DNA from: Bacteroidia bacterium
GTDB lineage: Bacteria; Bacteroidota; Bacteroidia; CAILMK01; JBBDIG01
Direction: 5' to 3'
Assembly: GCA_040880525.1 (NCBI GenBank)
Contig: JBBDIG010000017.1
Span: 62,001 to 126,000 of the forward strand
DNA length: 64,000 nt
Part shown: positions 25,567-35,110 of the stretch, piece after piece
How the letters are laid out: every line of letters begins with the position of its first letter
Numbering within the stretch: the first letter of the stretch is position 1
The notes under the pieces: model-generated
What the model saw: the letters and a program-made list of their open reading frames with translations, nothing else
Database searches by the model: none
What the model was told of the DNA's origin: nothing
Position numbers and translations under genes: made by a program

Positions 25567-26234
25567 CTCTCAATTAATTTAACACCTGAAGATGTACCGA
25601 TCCGGCTTGCTCCTGCTTCCATCATCTGCATTGCCGTTTCTGCATCATTTATTCCTCCCGATGCTTTGATCCCAATGGAAGCCGGCAAAATTTCCCGTAT
25701 CATTTTCACTTTCTCGACAGATGCACCGGGGCCATTGAAGCCGGTTGACGTTTTTACAAAATCAACCTCGGCAACAGTGCAGATATTACAGGCTTTAATT
25801 ATTTCCTCATCCGTAAGGAGGCCGGTTTCAATAATCACCTTGACCAGAATATTATTTATGCGGCATAGCGTAGTAATGCTTTGAATATCATCCCTCACCT
25901 GTGCTTCATTCCCGGATTTCAGAGCAGCAATGTTCATGACCATGTCAATCTCATCCACCTTGTCATTAATAGCCTTTTTGCAGTCTTCAGCTTTGCCGTT
26001 TATGCTGGAGTACCCCATTGGAAAGCCTACCACAGTGACCACTTTTACCTTGCTCTTTCCCAAAGTTTTTTTGGCATGCTTCACAAAATACTGCGGTACG
26101 CATACTGCGTAAAATTTATACTTGATGGCTTCTTTGCAAAGCTGTGTTATTTCGTCCTGGCTGGTATCAGGCCTCAGCAGCGTGTGTTCTATCACTGAAG
26201 CAAGAGTTACCACCGGGTTAAGCATTTTTTCCAT
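25563..26234 (-). CDS. deoC: Deoxyribose-phosphate aldolase
   Basis: DeoC cleaves 2-deoxyribose-5-phosphate to glyceraldehyde-3-phosphate and acetaldehyde in nucleoside salvage. The product is about 223 residues. Seen are VCVPQYFVKHA, VVTVVGFPMGYSS, the catalytic region EIDMVMNIAALKSG, the Schiff-base Lys in EVDFVKTSTGF and the phosphate loop IKASGGINDAETA. ATG 26234 (MEKMLNP) is chosen; the frame is open further but only from a TTG inside secA. It overlaps the secA 3' end by 17 bp and the SPOR gene by 4 bp. Confidence 0.95.
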   Translation of the reverse strand: MEKMLNPVVTLASVIEHTLLRPDTSQDEITQLCKEAIKYKFYAVCVPQYFVKHAKKTLGKSKVKVVTVVGFPMGYSSINGKAEDCKKAINDKVDEIDMVMNIAALKSGNEAQVRDDIQSITTLCRINNILVKVIIETGLLTDEEIIKACNICTVAEVDFVKTSTGFNGPGASVEKVKMIREILPASIGIKASGGINDAETAMQMMEAGASRIGTSSGVKLIER

Positions 26235-29200
26235 GACAGTGCTTGTATTTTTTTCCGCTTCCGCAAGGGCAAGGGTCATTCCGTCCCACTTTATCAGCAA
26301 CCCTTACCGGCTCCGCTTTTTGGTTTTCACGCTGGCCATTTTCTTTGGCTGCCACCACGCCTTCTGCCCGGCTTGTCTGCATCTGGCTCATATCAGCTTT
26401 CTGCCGTACGCGGGCTTCTCTCACCTGATCGGGATCAGGCTGTGGCAATTTACCCAGGAAAAGCATTGAAAGCACCTCCTTGTTCACCCTCGTTACCATT
26501 TCCTGGAAGAGTTTAAAAGATTCCATTTTATAAATGATCAATGGATCTTTCTGCTCATATACTGCCGCCTGCACACTCTGTTTCAGATCATCCAGTTCAC
26601 GGAGGTGTTCTTTCCATGCCTCGTCTATCATTGCAAGCGTGGCCATTTTCTCAAAGGCCCTGATGAGGCTTTTCCCATTCGTTTCCAGCGCCTTCTTCAA
26701 GTTTGCCACTACCTGCAGATAGCGGGTTCCATCACTGAAAGGCACAACAATATTTTCCACGGTTTCTCCACGCGTTTGATGCACTTTTTTAAGTACGGGC
26801 AAGGCTGTTTCAACGATCACATCATTCTTGTGCTTATACTCCCTTTGCAGGAAAAGATGGAGTTTCTCAGATATTTCTCTGGCATCTTTCTCTACAAATT
26901 CCGTTTCAGTAAATGGGCTTTGCACAGCCAGCAATCTCATCAACTCGAGGTTGAAACCCTGGAAATCGGCTGTGGCCTGGTACGTAATTACCAGTTCCTC
27001 ACAAAGATCGGTGAGCATGTTGTCAAGGTCTACCGAAAGCCGTTCTCCATAAAGTGCATGCCTTCTGCGTTTGTAAATAACCTCACGTTGTGAGTTCATC
27101 ACATCATCATATTCCAGAAGGCGCTTCCTGATACCAAAGTTGTTCTCTTCCACCTTTCGCTGCGCCCGTTCGATGGATTTGGTGATCATGCTGTGCTGGA
27201 TCTCCTCTCCTTCTTTCAATCCGAGGCGGTCCATGAATTTTGCGATCCGGGCACTGCCAAAAAGCCGCATCAGGTTATCTTCGAGAGATACGTAAAACTG
27301 AGAAGATCCGGGATCTCCCTGGCGTCCTGCCCGTCCGCGCAACTGCCTGTCTACGCGCCTGCTTTCATGGCGTTCAGTACCGATAATGGCTAAACCACCA
27401 GCTTCCTTCACCCCCTCCCGGAGTTTAATGTCTGTACCCCGGCCAGCCATGTTGGTGGCAATTGTCACATTTCCAGCTTTTCCGGCCTCGGCAACAATTT
27501 CTGCCTCACGCTGGTGTTGCTTGGCATTCAGAACATTATGCTTAATGCCCCGCATTTTCATCATCCGGCTCAGCAATTCTGAGATCTCTACTGAAGTTGT
27601 CCCTACCAGAATAGGACGTCCCTGGTTTACAAGCTCCTGTATTTCTTCAATTACACCATTAAATTTTTCCCGTACAGTTTTAAACACTAAATCCTCCCGG
27701 TCATCCCGAACGATAGGGCGGTTGGTGGGAATCACCACAACGTCAAGCTTATAGATCTGCCAGAACTCACCGGCTTCCGTCTCAGCCGTACCGGTCATTC
27801 CACAGAGTTTGTGGTACATCCTGAAATAGTTTTGCAGGGTTACAGTGGCGAATGTCTGGGTACTGGCTTCCACCTTTACATTCTCCTTTGCCTCAATTGC
27901 CTGGTGCAGCCCGTCAGAATACCTCCGGCCTTCCATCACCCGGCCTGTCTGTTCATCTACAATTTTTATTTTATTATCAGCTAAAATATATTCCACATCA
28001 TTCTCGAAAAGGGTATAAGCCTTTACAAGCTGATTGATGGTGTGTATGCGTTCTGACTTTATGGCAAAATCCCGCATCAGTTCATCCTTGCGATGGATCT
28101 TCTCCTCATCCGGTACATCAGCCTTCTCAATATCCGCCAGGTAGGTCCCCACATCAGGAAGGATAAAAAATTCAGGATCCTCTCCCTGGGCTGTGATCAG
28201 GTCCGTTCCTTTTTCTGCCAGCTCAATGGAGTTATTTTTTTCATCAATTACAAAATAAAGAACCTCATCCACTTTATGCATTTCCTTGCTTTGGTCCTGC
28301 ATATAAAAATTCTCGGTTTTCTGAAGAAGGGCTTTAACACCATGCTCACTCAGAAATTTGATCAATGCTTTATTTTTGGGTAATCCACGGTATGCCCGGA
28401 GCAATAAGAAACCGGCTTCCTTTTCGTCACCCTCTTTGTACTTCACCTTTGCGTCAGCCAATACTTTTGACAGCAGATCACGCTGCGCTTTGAGCAACCT
28501 CTCTACCCGTGGTTTCAGTTCGTAAAAACGCTTCTGATCCTCATCGCTTCCTTTGGACGGGCCAGAGATAATGAGCGGAGTTCGTGCATCATCTATCAGT
28601 ACAGAATCCACCTCATCCACCATCGCGTAATGAGGCTTGCGCTGCACCATGTCTTCAGGATCGCGTGCCATATTGTCGCGGAGGTAATCGAAGCCAAACT
28701 CGTTGTTGGTGCCATAAGTAATGCCTGCCTGGTAAGCTTTTCTGCGGGCTTCGGAATTTGGGCGGTGGTATTCAATGCAATCCACTGTAATACCGAGAAA
28801 TTCGAAGATGGGAGCATTCCATTCGCAGTCCCTCCTTGCCAGGTAATCATTCACCGTTACCAGATGGACGCCCTGGCCGGACAAAGCATTCAGATAGGCC
28901 GGAAGTGTGGATACGAGCGTCTTACCCTCACCAGTAGCCATTTCTGCGATCTTGCCCTGATGAAGCACGATACCACCAACAAGCTGCACATCGTAATGCA
29001 CCATGTCCCAGATAATCTCATTTCCGGCAGCCTTCCACCGGTTAATGAATACGGCCTTATCTCCGTTGATGATAATATGATCACGATTGGGTCTTGCCGC
29101 CAGATCGCGGTCGAGCTGCGTTGCGGCAACCTCCATCTTCTCGTTTTCCTTGAATCTACGGGCGGTTTCTTTAACTACAGCAAATGCTTCCGGCAAAAGC

Positions 29201-29529
29201 TCATTGAGCACGACCTCCAATTCTTCATCACGCTTTGCCGTCAGCGTATCAATTCTCTTATAGATTTCATCTTTTTCAGAAGCTTCGAGTTCTTCATTGG
29301 TTTCCGTCTCCTCTTTCAGTGCAGCTACTTCGTCATCTATTTCTTTAAGAAATTCAGCGATCCGGGCTTTGAAGATGGTCGTTTTCTCCCTCAGTTCATC
29401 ATGGCTGAGATCTTTCAGCGTGTCATAGTATTCGTTGATGTGGGCTACTTCGGGCTGTAACTTTTTTATATCTCTTCCAGATTTATTGCCAAATATTTTA
29501 GCAACCGTTTTATTTACAAAATCAAGCAT
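26218..29529 (-). CDS. secA: Protein translocase ATPase SecA
   Basis: SecA drives preproteins through SecYEG. The 1103-residue length, longer than the E. coli protein, is usual in Bacteroidota because of insertions. Nucleotide-binding sites are intact: MATGEGKTLVSTLPAYL (Walker A), YAMVDEVDSVLIDDARTPL (DEAD-like), and ATNMAGRGTDIKL and GRAGRQGDPG in NBD2. The C-terminus has the zinc SEC-C motif CPCGSGKKYKHCHGK. ATG 29529 is used; the frame can be read from a TTG two codons earlier. It heads the secA-deoC-SPOR-M43 run and has its own promoter box. Confidence 0.98.
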   Translation of the reverse strand: MLDFVNKTVAKIFGNKSGRDIKKLQPEVAHINEYYDTLKDLSHDELREKTTIFKARIAEFLKEIDDEVAALKEETETNEELEASEKDEIYKRIDTLTAKRDEELEVVLNELLPEAFAVVKETARRFKENEKMEVAATQLDRDLAARPNRDHIIINGDKAVFINRWKAAGNEIIWDMVHYDVQLVGGIVLHQGKIAEMATGEGKTLVSTLPAYLNALSGQGVHLVTVNDYLARRDCEWNAPIFEFLGITVDCIEYHRPNSEARRKAYQAGITYGTNNEFGFDYLRDNMARDPEDMVQRKPHYAMVDEVDSVLIDDARTPLIISGPSKGSDEDQKRFYELKPRVERLLKAQRDLLSKVLADAKVKYKEGDEKEAGFLLLRAYRGLPKNKALIKFLSEHGVKALLQKTENFYMQDQSKEMHKVDEVLYFVIDEKNNSIELAEKGTDLITAQGEDPEFFILPDVGTYLADIEKADVPDEEKIHRKDELMRDFAIKSERIHTINQLVKAYTLFENDVEYILADNKIKIVDEQTGRVMEGRRYSDGLHQAIEAKENVKVEASTQTFATVTLQNYFRMYHKLCGMTGTAETEAGEFWQIYKLDVVVIPTNRPIVRDDREDLVFKTVREKFNGVIEEIQELVNQGRPILVGTTSVEISELLSRMMKMRGIKHNVLNAKQHQREAEIVAEAGKAGNVTIATNMAGRGTDIKLREGVKEAGGLAIIGTERHESRRVDRQLRGRAGRQGDPGSSQFYVSLEDNLMRLFGSARIAKFMDRLGLKEGEEIQHSMITKSIERAQRKVEENNFGIRKRLLEYDDVMNSQREVIYKRRRHALYGERLSVDLDNMLTDLCEELVITYQATADFQGFNLELMRLLAVQSPFTETEFVEKDAREISEKLHLFLQREYKHKNDVIVETALPVLKKVHQTRGETVENIVVPFSDGTRYLQVVANLKKALETNGKSLIRAFEKMATLAMIDEAWKEHLRELDDLKQSVQAAVYEQKDPLIIYKMESFKLFQEMVTRVNKEVLSMLFLGKLPQPDPDQVREARVRQKADMSQMQTSRAEGVVAAKENGQRENQKAEPVRVADKVGRNDPCPCGSGKKYKHCHGKNA

Positions 29530-29606
29530 ATTCAAAATTGAAAAAAGTGTGGAAAATCAAGCCCTGTGGGCGTTTGAGGCGCGTTGACGCAATAATATTG
29601 CCGGGG

Positions 29607-29615
29607 GCAAAAGTA
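29607..29615 (-). promoter_or_regulatory. Promoter -7 box for secA
   Basis: The minus strand reads TACTTTTGC, a full TAnnTTTG match about 78 bp before the secA ATG. No clear -33 TTG. Confidence 0.5.
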
Positions 29616-29669
29616 GTGAAAAGGTGGCAGGACACCATTCAGCGCCTGCCAGCTACCGGCTATCTCAGG

Positions 29670-29727
29670 CCTGCCCTTTGTGCCTGAAATTAAGGGCAGG
29701 TGAATGCTTTTTTGCAGGAGCACCTGC
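29670..29727. other. Two mutually exclusive hairpins upstream of secA
   Basis: Stem A pairs CCTGCCCTT (29670-29678) with AAGGGCAGG (29692-29700). Stem B pairs GCAGGTG (29696-29702) with CACCTGC (29721-29727). They share 29696-29700, so only one can form. They lie between the terminator of the upstream gene and the secA promoter box. Confidence 0.45.
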
Positions 29728-29750
29728 TTTCCTTACAGCGGGAGTGAAAA

Positions 29751-29784
29751 ACAAAGGCCGAAGCAATTTGAGCTGCTTCAGCCT
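29751..29784 (-). terminator. Terminator of the T9SS propeller protein gene
   Basis: The minus strand forms an 11-bp stem (AGGCTGAAGCA with TGCTTCGGCCT, one G-U pair) around an 8-nt loop, followed by TTTGTTTTT. It lies about 40 bp past the stop. Confidence 0.85.
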
Positions 29785-29824
29785 CTGTTTAAAAATCCTT
29801 TTGATATGCAGGTAATAAATCTTG

Positions 29825-32020
29825 TTACTTGCCGGTTCTCACGATTCTGTAGGAGGACACCTTTTGCCCATCTCTTATTTCCAGTATGTAAATCCCTTCA
29901 GCAAAATTAGCAAGGGATATTTCGCCTTTTGCACTTTCCTCATCGTTGCGCAGGATTTTGCCGGTGAGTTCACGACCCTGCAAATCTCTCAGGGTGGCCT
30001 GGTACATTGTGCCCCCGGTATTGGGTATTTCAATCTGCACAAAGTCTGTAGCCGGATTTGGGAATAACCTGATTTTCAGGTCTTGTTGGTTTTGAACGAT
30101 GCCTACTCCATCTTCAATTGTTACATTGAGGCGGGCTGTATCGCCTTCGCAATTATTGTCATTGGTCTCTACCACCCTGATGCTGCCGGACGTATGTTGA
30201 TCACTCCACGCCACTTCTACCACGTTACTGTTGCCACCGCTGATTTGGCTTCCATTGGTTATTATCCATTCAAAAGAAGATCCCGTGGTTTGAGAAACGG
30301 AATATTGAATTGGATCTAACGAAGCTACAGTGGTAGCGCCTACAATAGTTTTGACGGCAGGAGCGGTATATACAGCGAAAGCGGGGCCTTCATCTGAGAG
30401 CACAGGGGCAGAAGAGTTCACCCGGATCTTATAACCTGAGCCGGCTGCCAAAGCAAATGGTAACTGCAGTACTTCATTGAGGTCAGTGGTTCCTGCAAAT
30501 TGTCCCAGCGAGGTGGGGGAAGCAAATGATCCTGACGCATCTGAAAGTTCAAAGCTATATTGATTGCCTGCGTCCAGAGAGGATGTAGCGGTAACCGAAA
30601 CTGCTATTTCGCTTCCGGCACATACTCCTGTTGATGCATACGAAAGGGCAATCTGCGGCCCGGACGTGGTCGTGATTTCAGCTATAAAGATATCTAACTG
30701 GCCAGCGGCATTCTTGGTAATATTATCGAAGTTGGATGTAGCACTAAAGCCTCCGACCTGAAAAACTTTTCCTGTGGCATCCTCGACAACTCCAAGTCCA
30801 AATTGATTATTTGTGCTGCCTTCTACCAAAAGGGAATAATCGAAGTTATTATTCTTATAGGCCATCAGGAATCCATCTTGCATGCCACTGGTGTTAAGGG
30901 TTTGCGAGCCGGCTACAAGGCTATTATCAAAATTTCCTGAAACATACATATTATTTCCTTTGACAAATAAATTTCTGCCAAACACAGTGCCTGCCCCCCT
31001 GATCTCCTTATGCGATACCAAACCATACGTAGAGGATGAAGAATTGTAGTTGAGCTCAGTAATAAACGTATTTAAGGTACCTAAACTCGTTATTGCGACC
31101 CCGGTGGCCAAATCAACTGTTCCTCCATATCTGCCGAGGGCATAAACGCGTCCATTGGCAAAATGAAGATCAGTTACATTAGCGCCACTACCGGTTGAGT
31201 TGCCGTCATATACGAACCCTTGTAGAAATGAACCGGTGGAGGAATAGGCTGCGATATAACCGGAGAAATCGCCATCCGCATTATAAGTGGATGATGTGCT
31301 AGTAATTTGAATACTGCCAGCAAAAGAACCCCCCACGTGTACAACTCCATTGTTATCTACCACCAGATCAGTTGCTATTTCATCATCGAAGCTGGCCGTG
31401 GTTGAAAACCAGGTATTTGAATGCCCGTTGAATTGCGTCATTAGCACAAATGCATCGCGATCATTGCCAAAATCAATTGACCCGCATATATACACACGAT
31501 TATCACTACTGATGGCGATTGCTGTTGCCTCGCTGGGCTGCGAGAGGTTACCTATCTCTGCAGTTTCAGCAGTCCCTGAAGCTGTGTATTTTGCAGCGAA
31601 AAAATCCTTAAGGCCATCATCGTTTACAAAATTATAACTTTGAGTTGGTGAATACATGACTGCACTCCCCGTATAATAACCGGCCAGGTAGCAGTTTCCG
31701 GACTGATCCAGTTGGAGGTCACTGACAAGCTCATCGCCCGATCCTCCGATCTGCCTAACCCAGAGGTAAGCTCCGGCAGGCGAAATCTTGGCAACGAAAA
31801 TATCCAGGCCGCCATAGCTGGTAAGGGTTGTTGAACCAAATTGCACGGAGCCGGAGAACATACCGGCTACAAAGCGATTGTTGCTCGCATCTGTCTGAAT
31901 GCTGGTGGCATAGTCATTACCGGACGCACCGGCTGTCATCACATCTACATATTGCTGGGCATTCAAAGCATTGAATGACATAAAAAGCAACACTAAAAGA
32001 CAAGTTGTAATTTTTTTCAT
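29825..32020 (-). CDS. Secreted beta-propeller (SBBP-like) protein with T9SS sorting domain
   Basis: The 731-residue product has a signal peptide (about 1-21, ending ALNAQ). It is followed by roughly 400 residues of repeats of the SBBP/propeller kind (YLAGYYTGSAVMYS, VYICGSIDFGNDRDAF, VHVGGSFAGSIQI, VYALGRYGGTVDLA). Ig/PKD-like beta domains (about 460-640) come next, and a T9SS sorting domain (RLFPNPATDFVQIEIP ... SSYRIV) ends the chain. It is predicted to be surface-exposed or released. No catalytic motif; substrate- or partner-binding is a guess. It stands alone with its own promoter and terminator. Confidence 0.87.
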   Translation of the reverse strand: MKKITTCLLVLLFMSFNALNAQQYVDVMTAGASGNDYATSIQTDASNNRFVAGMFSGSVQFGSTTLTSYGGLDIFVAKISPAGAYLWVRQIGGSGDELVSDLQLDQSGNCYLAGYYTGSAVMYSPTQSYNFVNDDGLKDFFAAKYTASGTAETAEIGNLSQPSEATAIAISSDNRVYICGSIDFGNDRDAFVLMTQFNGHSNTWFSTTASFDDEIATDLVVDNNGVVHVGGSFAGSIQITSTSSTYNADGDFSGYIAAYSSTGSFLQGFVYDGNSTGSGANVTDLHFANGRVYALGRYGGTVDLATGVAITSLGTLNTFITELNYNSSSSTYGLVSHKEIRGAGTVFGRNLFVKGNNMYVSGNFDNSLVAGSQTLNTSGMQDGFLMAYKNNNFDYSLLVEGSTNNQFGLGVVEDATGKVFQVGGFSATSNFDNITKNAAGQLDIFIAEITTTSGPQIALSYASTGVCAGSEIAVSVTATSSLDAGNQYSFELSDASGSFASPTSLGQFAGTTDLNEVLQLPFALAAGSGYKIRVNSSAPVLSDEGPAFAVYTAPAVKTIVGATTVASLDPIQYSVSQTTGSSFEWIITNGSQISGGNSNVVEVAWSDQHTSGSIRVVETNDNNCEGDTARLNVTIEDGVGIVQNQQDLKIRLFPNPATDFVQIEIPNTGGTMYQATLRDLQGRELTGKILRNDEESAKGEISLANFAEGIYILEIRDGQKVSSYRIVRTGK

Positions 32021-32050
32021 AATAATATTTTTCAGGATTTAAACTAAGTA

Positions 32051-32084
32051 CAAATTTACAATAACGTCTATTGCATATCTACAA
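32051..32084 (-). promoter_or_regulatory. Promoter for the T9SS propeller protein gene
   Basis: The -7 box TAAATTTG (32051-32058) matches the consensus exactly. A TTG lies at 32082-32084, 23 nt upstream, at the upper end of spacings reported for Flavobacterium promoters. The leader would be about 25 nt. Confidence 0.6.
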
Positions 32085-32252
32085 GAAGGCTAATTATTTA
32101 AGATATGAAATGCCCGCGCCAATGAGACGTGGTTTTCAGATACATAGCCGGATTGTAATATGGTGAATTATTTTGTCAACTAAGGTATGAATAGGGAGAC
32201 GCGATGGCCGGAAATGCAAAAGATATTATTGGATTTCGAAATGAAAGTATAT

Positions 32253-32549
32253 CTATTTTTCTTTCTTTACTATTATAAAAATATCCTCAATATCCTTTTT
32301 CATTAAATATTTTTCGCGGGCAAATTTTTCCAGTTTCGCTTCATCACTGAAAAGTTCCTCCTTCATTGCCTTTGTTTCTTCAATTTTCTCCAGATAGTAC
32401 GCCTTGTCCTGCCTCAACTGGTAGTGGTGCCATTCGGCTTCTATCCGCTCGAAGATGTTATTGCGATCGAAAAATACAAGCCAGACCAACATAAAGATCG
32501 CTACTAAAAGATACTTATTCCGAAGCAGCAGAAGATGTTTCCTTTTCAT
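32253..32549 (-). CDS. DivIC/FtsB-like septum formation initiator
   Basis: The 98-residue product has a short basic cytoplasmic start (MKRKHLLLL), one membrane span (about 12-28, YLLVAIFMLVWLVFF) and a periplasmic coiled coil (about 35-65) with the family ending KLEKFAREKYLMKKDIEDIF. FtsB/DivIC proteins form a complex with FtsL and FtsQ/DivIB in the divisome. ATG 32549 is chosen because the longer frame from 32591 would overlap eno. It follows eno by 10 bp. Confidence 0.87.
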   Translation of the reverse strand: MKRKHLLLLRNKYLLVAIFMLVWLVFFDRNNIFERIEAEWHHYQLRQDKAYYLEKIEETKAMKEELFSDEAKLEKFAREKYLMKKDIEDIFIIVKKEK

Positions 32550-32559
32550 AACAACGTTT

Positions 32560-33846
32560 TTACTTTCGCAAAAATGAGAAGCTTTTGCCATAATAACGCG
32601 CTTCGTCCCCTAACGTTTCCTCAATGCGCAAAAGCTGGTTGTATTTTGCAACACGGTCTGTACGTGAGGCAGAGCCGGTTTTTATCTGTCCGCAATTCAA
32701 GGCTACTGCCAGGTCGGCTATAAATGTGTCCTCTGTTTCGCCACTTCGATGGCTGATCACCGGGCTAAAGGAATGCCGGCTGGCCAGATTAACGGCATCT
32801 ATCGTTTCGGTGAGCGTACCTATCTGGTTCAGTTTAATAAGTATGGAGTTTGCTGATTTTTCATCCAGGCCCCGTTGCAGGCGCTCAGTATTTGTCACGA
32901 AAAGATCATCGCCCACCAACTGCACCTTACTGCCAATCCGCTCTGTGAGTTTACGCCAGCCTTCCCAATCGTCCTCGCCCAGGGCATCCTCAATGGAAGC
33001 AATCGGATACTTATTCACCCAGCGTTCCCAATACTCAATCATCTCTTCACTGGAGAGCTTTTGCTGGCTACTCTTGTAGAATTTATATTTTTTTCGATCC
33101 ACCATTTCCGTGGCGGCTGCGTCCAATGCAATAAATATATCCTCTCCAGGCTTATATCCAGCTTTTTCAATCGCCTTCAATACAAACTCAATCGCTTCTT
33201 CATTGCTTTCGATGCCAGGCGCAAATCCTCCTTCATCGCCTACATTGGTGGTGTATCCTTTATTTTGCAGCTCTTTTTTAAGTTGGTGAAAAACCTCCGT
33301 TCCCATGCGTAGGGCATGGTAAAAATTGTCAGCCTTTATCGGCATGATCATAAATTCCTGAAAATCAATTTTATTGTCAGCGTGCTTGCCGCCATTCAGA
33401 ATGTTCATCATGGGGATTGGCATCAGGCTCGCGCCAACTCCGCCCAGGTAACGAAATAGCGGCATTCCACTTTCTTCAGCAGCAGCCCGCGCTACAGCGA
33501 GTGAAATACCGAGGATGGCATTGGCCCCCATCTTCGCTTTATTGCTGCTCCCGTCAATATCTATCATAGCCCGGTCAATTGCGGCCTGCTCAAACACTGA
33601 ATGACCGATTAACTCAGGAGCCAGTTTTTCCTCAATATTCTTGAGCGCCTTCATTACGCTTTTGCCACCATAGTAGTCCTTTTTGCCATCACGCAATTCC
33701 ACAGCTTCATATCGTCCCGTAGATGCTCCGGAAGGTACAGCCGCGCGCCCTAAAACACCGTTAGTAGTTATTACGTCCACCTCCACTGTCGGGTTTCCTC
33801 TTGAATCAAGAATTTGCCGTGCACCTATATTTAAAATTGTGCTCAT
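32560..33846 (-). CDS. eno: Enolase
   Basis: Enolase interconverts 2-phosphoglycerate and phosphoenolpyruvate. The 428-residue length is standard. Seen are the N-terminal [17 protein letters not shown], the catalytic Glu region [18 protein letters not shown], metal ligands in [20 protein letters not shown] and [10 protein letters not shown], and the signature [17 protein letters not shown] with Lys in [16 protein letters not shown]. It lies between carA and the divIC-like gene on one strand, a conserved Bacteroidota neighbourhood. Confidence 0.98.
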   Translation of the reverse strand: MSTILNIGARQILDSRGNPTVEVDVITTNGVLGRAAVPSGASTGRYEAVELRDGKKDYYGGKSVMKALKNIEEKLAPELIGHSVFEQAAIDRAMIDIDGSSNKAKMGANAILGISLAVARAAAEESGMPLFRYLGGVGASLMPIPMMNILNGGKHADNKIDFQEFMIMPIKADNFYHALRMGTEVFHQLKKELQNKGYTTNVGDEGGFAPGIESNEEAIEFVLKAIEKAGYKPGEDIFIALDAAATEMVDRKKYKFYKSSQQKLSSEEMIEYWERWVNKYPIASIEDALGEDDWEGWRKLTERIGSKVQLVGDDLFVTNTERLQRGLDEKSANSILIKLNQIGTLTETIDAVNLASRHSFSPVISHRSGETEDTFIADLAVALNCGQIKTGSASRTDRVAKYNQLLRIEETLGDEARYYGKSFSFLRK

Positions 33847-33892
33847 GATTAATTTTTAAAACAACACTAATATTTAAATGAAAGATTGACTG

Positions 33893-35017
33893 TCAGGTTT
33901 CAAACTCCTGGACCTTTTGGCCCTGCATCAACGATACGAACTGGTCAAACAGGTATTCAGAATCGTGAGGGCCGGGAGAGGTTTCAGGATGGTACTGAAC
34001 GGTGAAAGCATTTTTAGAATTATGGTGCATACCTTCGATTGTTTGATCATTAAGATTAACATGGGTGATGGTTACCTCGCTTGCCAGCTTTATTGCGTCC
34101 GGCACCACGCCAAAGCCGTGGTTTTGTGAAGTGATCTCACATTTTCCGGTAACCACGTTTTTCACCGGATGGTTGATGCCCCTGTGGCCATTATGCATTT
34201 TAAAAGTGGGTATTCCCATGGCACAAGCAAAAAGCTGATGGCCGAGGCAAATACCAAACATTGGCCTGTCATTGTCCAGTATTTTTTTCACGGTTTTAAT
34301 AGCATAATCCATGGCCGCGGGATCTCCGGGACCGTTTGAAATGAAGTAGCCGTCAGGTTGCCATTTATCCATTTCTTCAAATGAAGTTTTAGCCGGAAAT
34401 ATCTTTAAATAGCAATCGCGCATGGCAAGGTGTCGAAGAATATTTTTCTTGACCCCCAGGTCGAGTACAGCGACTTTCCTCTTACTCTTTTCATTCCCCA
34501 AAAAATAGGGTTCTTTTGTGCTTACCTCAGAAGAAAGCTCAAGCCCCTCCATTGAGGGTACTTTTTTTAATTTTGCTTTTAATAATTCTATGTCCAGAAT
34601 TTCAGAAGAAATAATGGCATTCATGGCTCCCTTATCGCGAATATGCAATACAAGGGCACGTGTATCTACTTCGGAAATGCATACAAGATTATTTGCAAGA
34701 AAATAATTCTGGATAGATTCATCAGCTTGTTTCCGGGAATAAAGATTTGTGAAATTCCTGCACACGAGGGCATTTATCTTCATGCCTTCCGATTCGCTTT
34801 CCTCATAACGAACGCCATAGTTCCCGATATGTACATTGGTGGTGACCATTATCTGCCCAAAATATGACGGATCAGTAAAAATCTCCTGGTATCCCGTCAT
34901 CCCGGTGTTGAAGCAAATTTCACCAGTAGCGGTCCCTATTTTTCCTGCCGATTTTCCCGGATATACAGTTCCATCTTCAAGAACTAAAACAGCGGGCTTT
35001 TTTTCTAAATATTTCAT
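33893..35017 (-). CDS. carA: Carbamoyl-phosphate synthase small subunit
   Basis: CarA hydrolyses glutamine to feed ammonia to CarB for arginine and pyrimidine synthesis. The product is 374 residues from ATG 35017 (MKYLEKKPAVLVLEDGT), which fits the family start. The ATG at 35044 would lie directly on the U-tract of the upstream terminator. The glutaminase triad is intact: Cys in FGICLGHQLFA, and His and Glu in VQYHPETSPGPHD. The N-domain has CFNTGMTGYQEIFTDPSY. carB is not in the window. The position after rplQ and before eno is common in this phylum. Confidence 0.96.
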   Translation of the reverse strand: MKYLEKKPAVLVLEDGTVYPGKSAGKIGTATGEICFNTGMTGYQEIFTDPSYFGQIMVTTNVHIGNYGVRYEESESEGMKINALVCRNFTNLYSRKQADESIQNYFLANNLVCISEVDTRALVLHIRDKGAMNAIISSEILDIELLKAKLKKVPSMEGLELSSEVSTKEPYFLGNEKSKRKVAVLDLGVKKNILRHLAMRDCYLKIFPAKTSFEEMDKWQPDGYFISNGPGDPAAMDYAIKTVKKILDNDRPMFGICLGHQLFACAMGIPTFKMHNGHRGINHPVKNVVTGKCEITSQNHGFGVVPDAIKLASEVTITHVNLNDQTIEGMHHNSKNAFTVQYHPETSPGPHDSEYLFDQFVSLMQGQKVQEFET

Positions 35018-35044
35018 ATTTGATTTTACCTCGTCAAATTTCAT

Positions 35045-35080
35045 AAAAAAAGGATAAAGCGACCGGCACCTTATCCTTTT
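35045..35080 (-). terminator. Terminator after rplQ, abutting carA
   Basis: On the minus strand a 10-bp stem (AAAAGGATAA/TTATCCTTTT) with a 13-nt loop runs straight into a seven-T tract. The tract ends at the first possible ATG of carA. It may end the ribosomal transcript or attenuate carA. Confidence 0.8.
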
Positions 35081-35110
35081 CTATCATTACATCAGAGGAA
35101 CAACAATGCA

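Noticed and set aside
28630-29460. 276-residue plus-strand open frame inside secA
   Set aside because: It lies fully opposite the well-conserved secA coding region and has no recognisable domain; it is a codon-use shadow.
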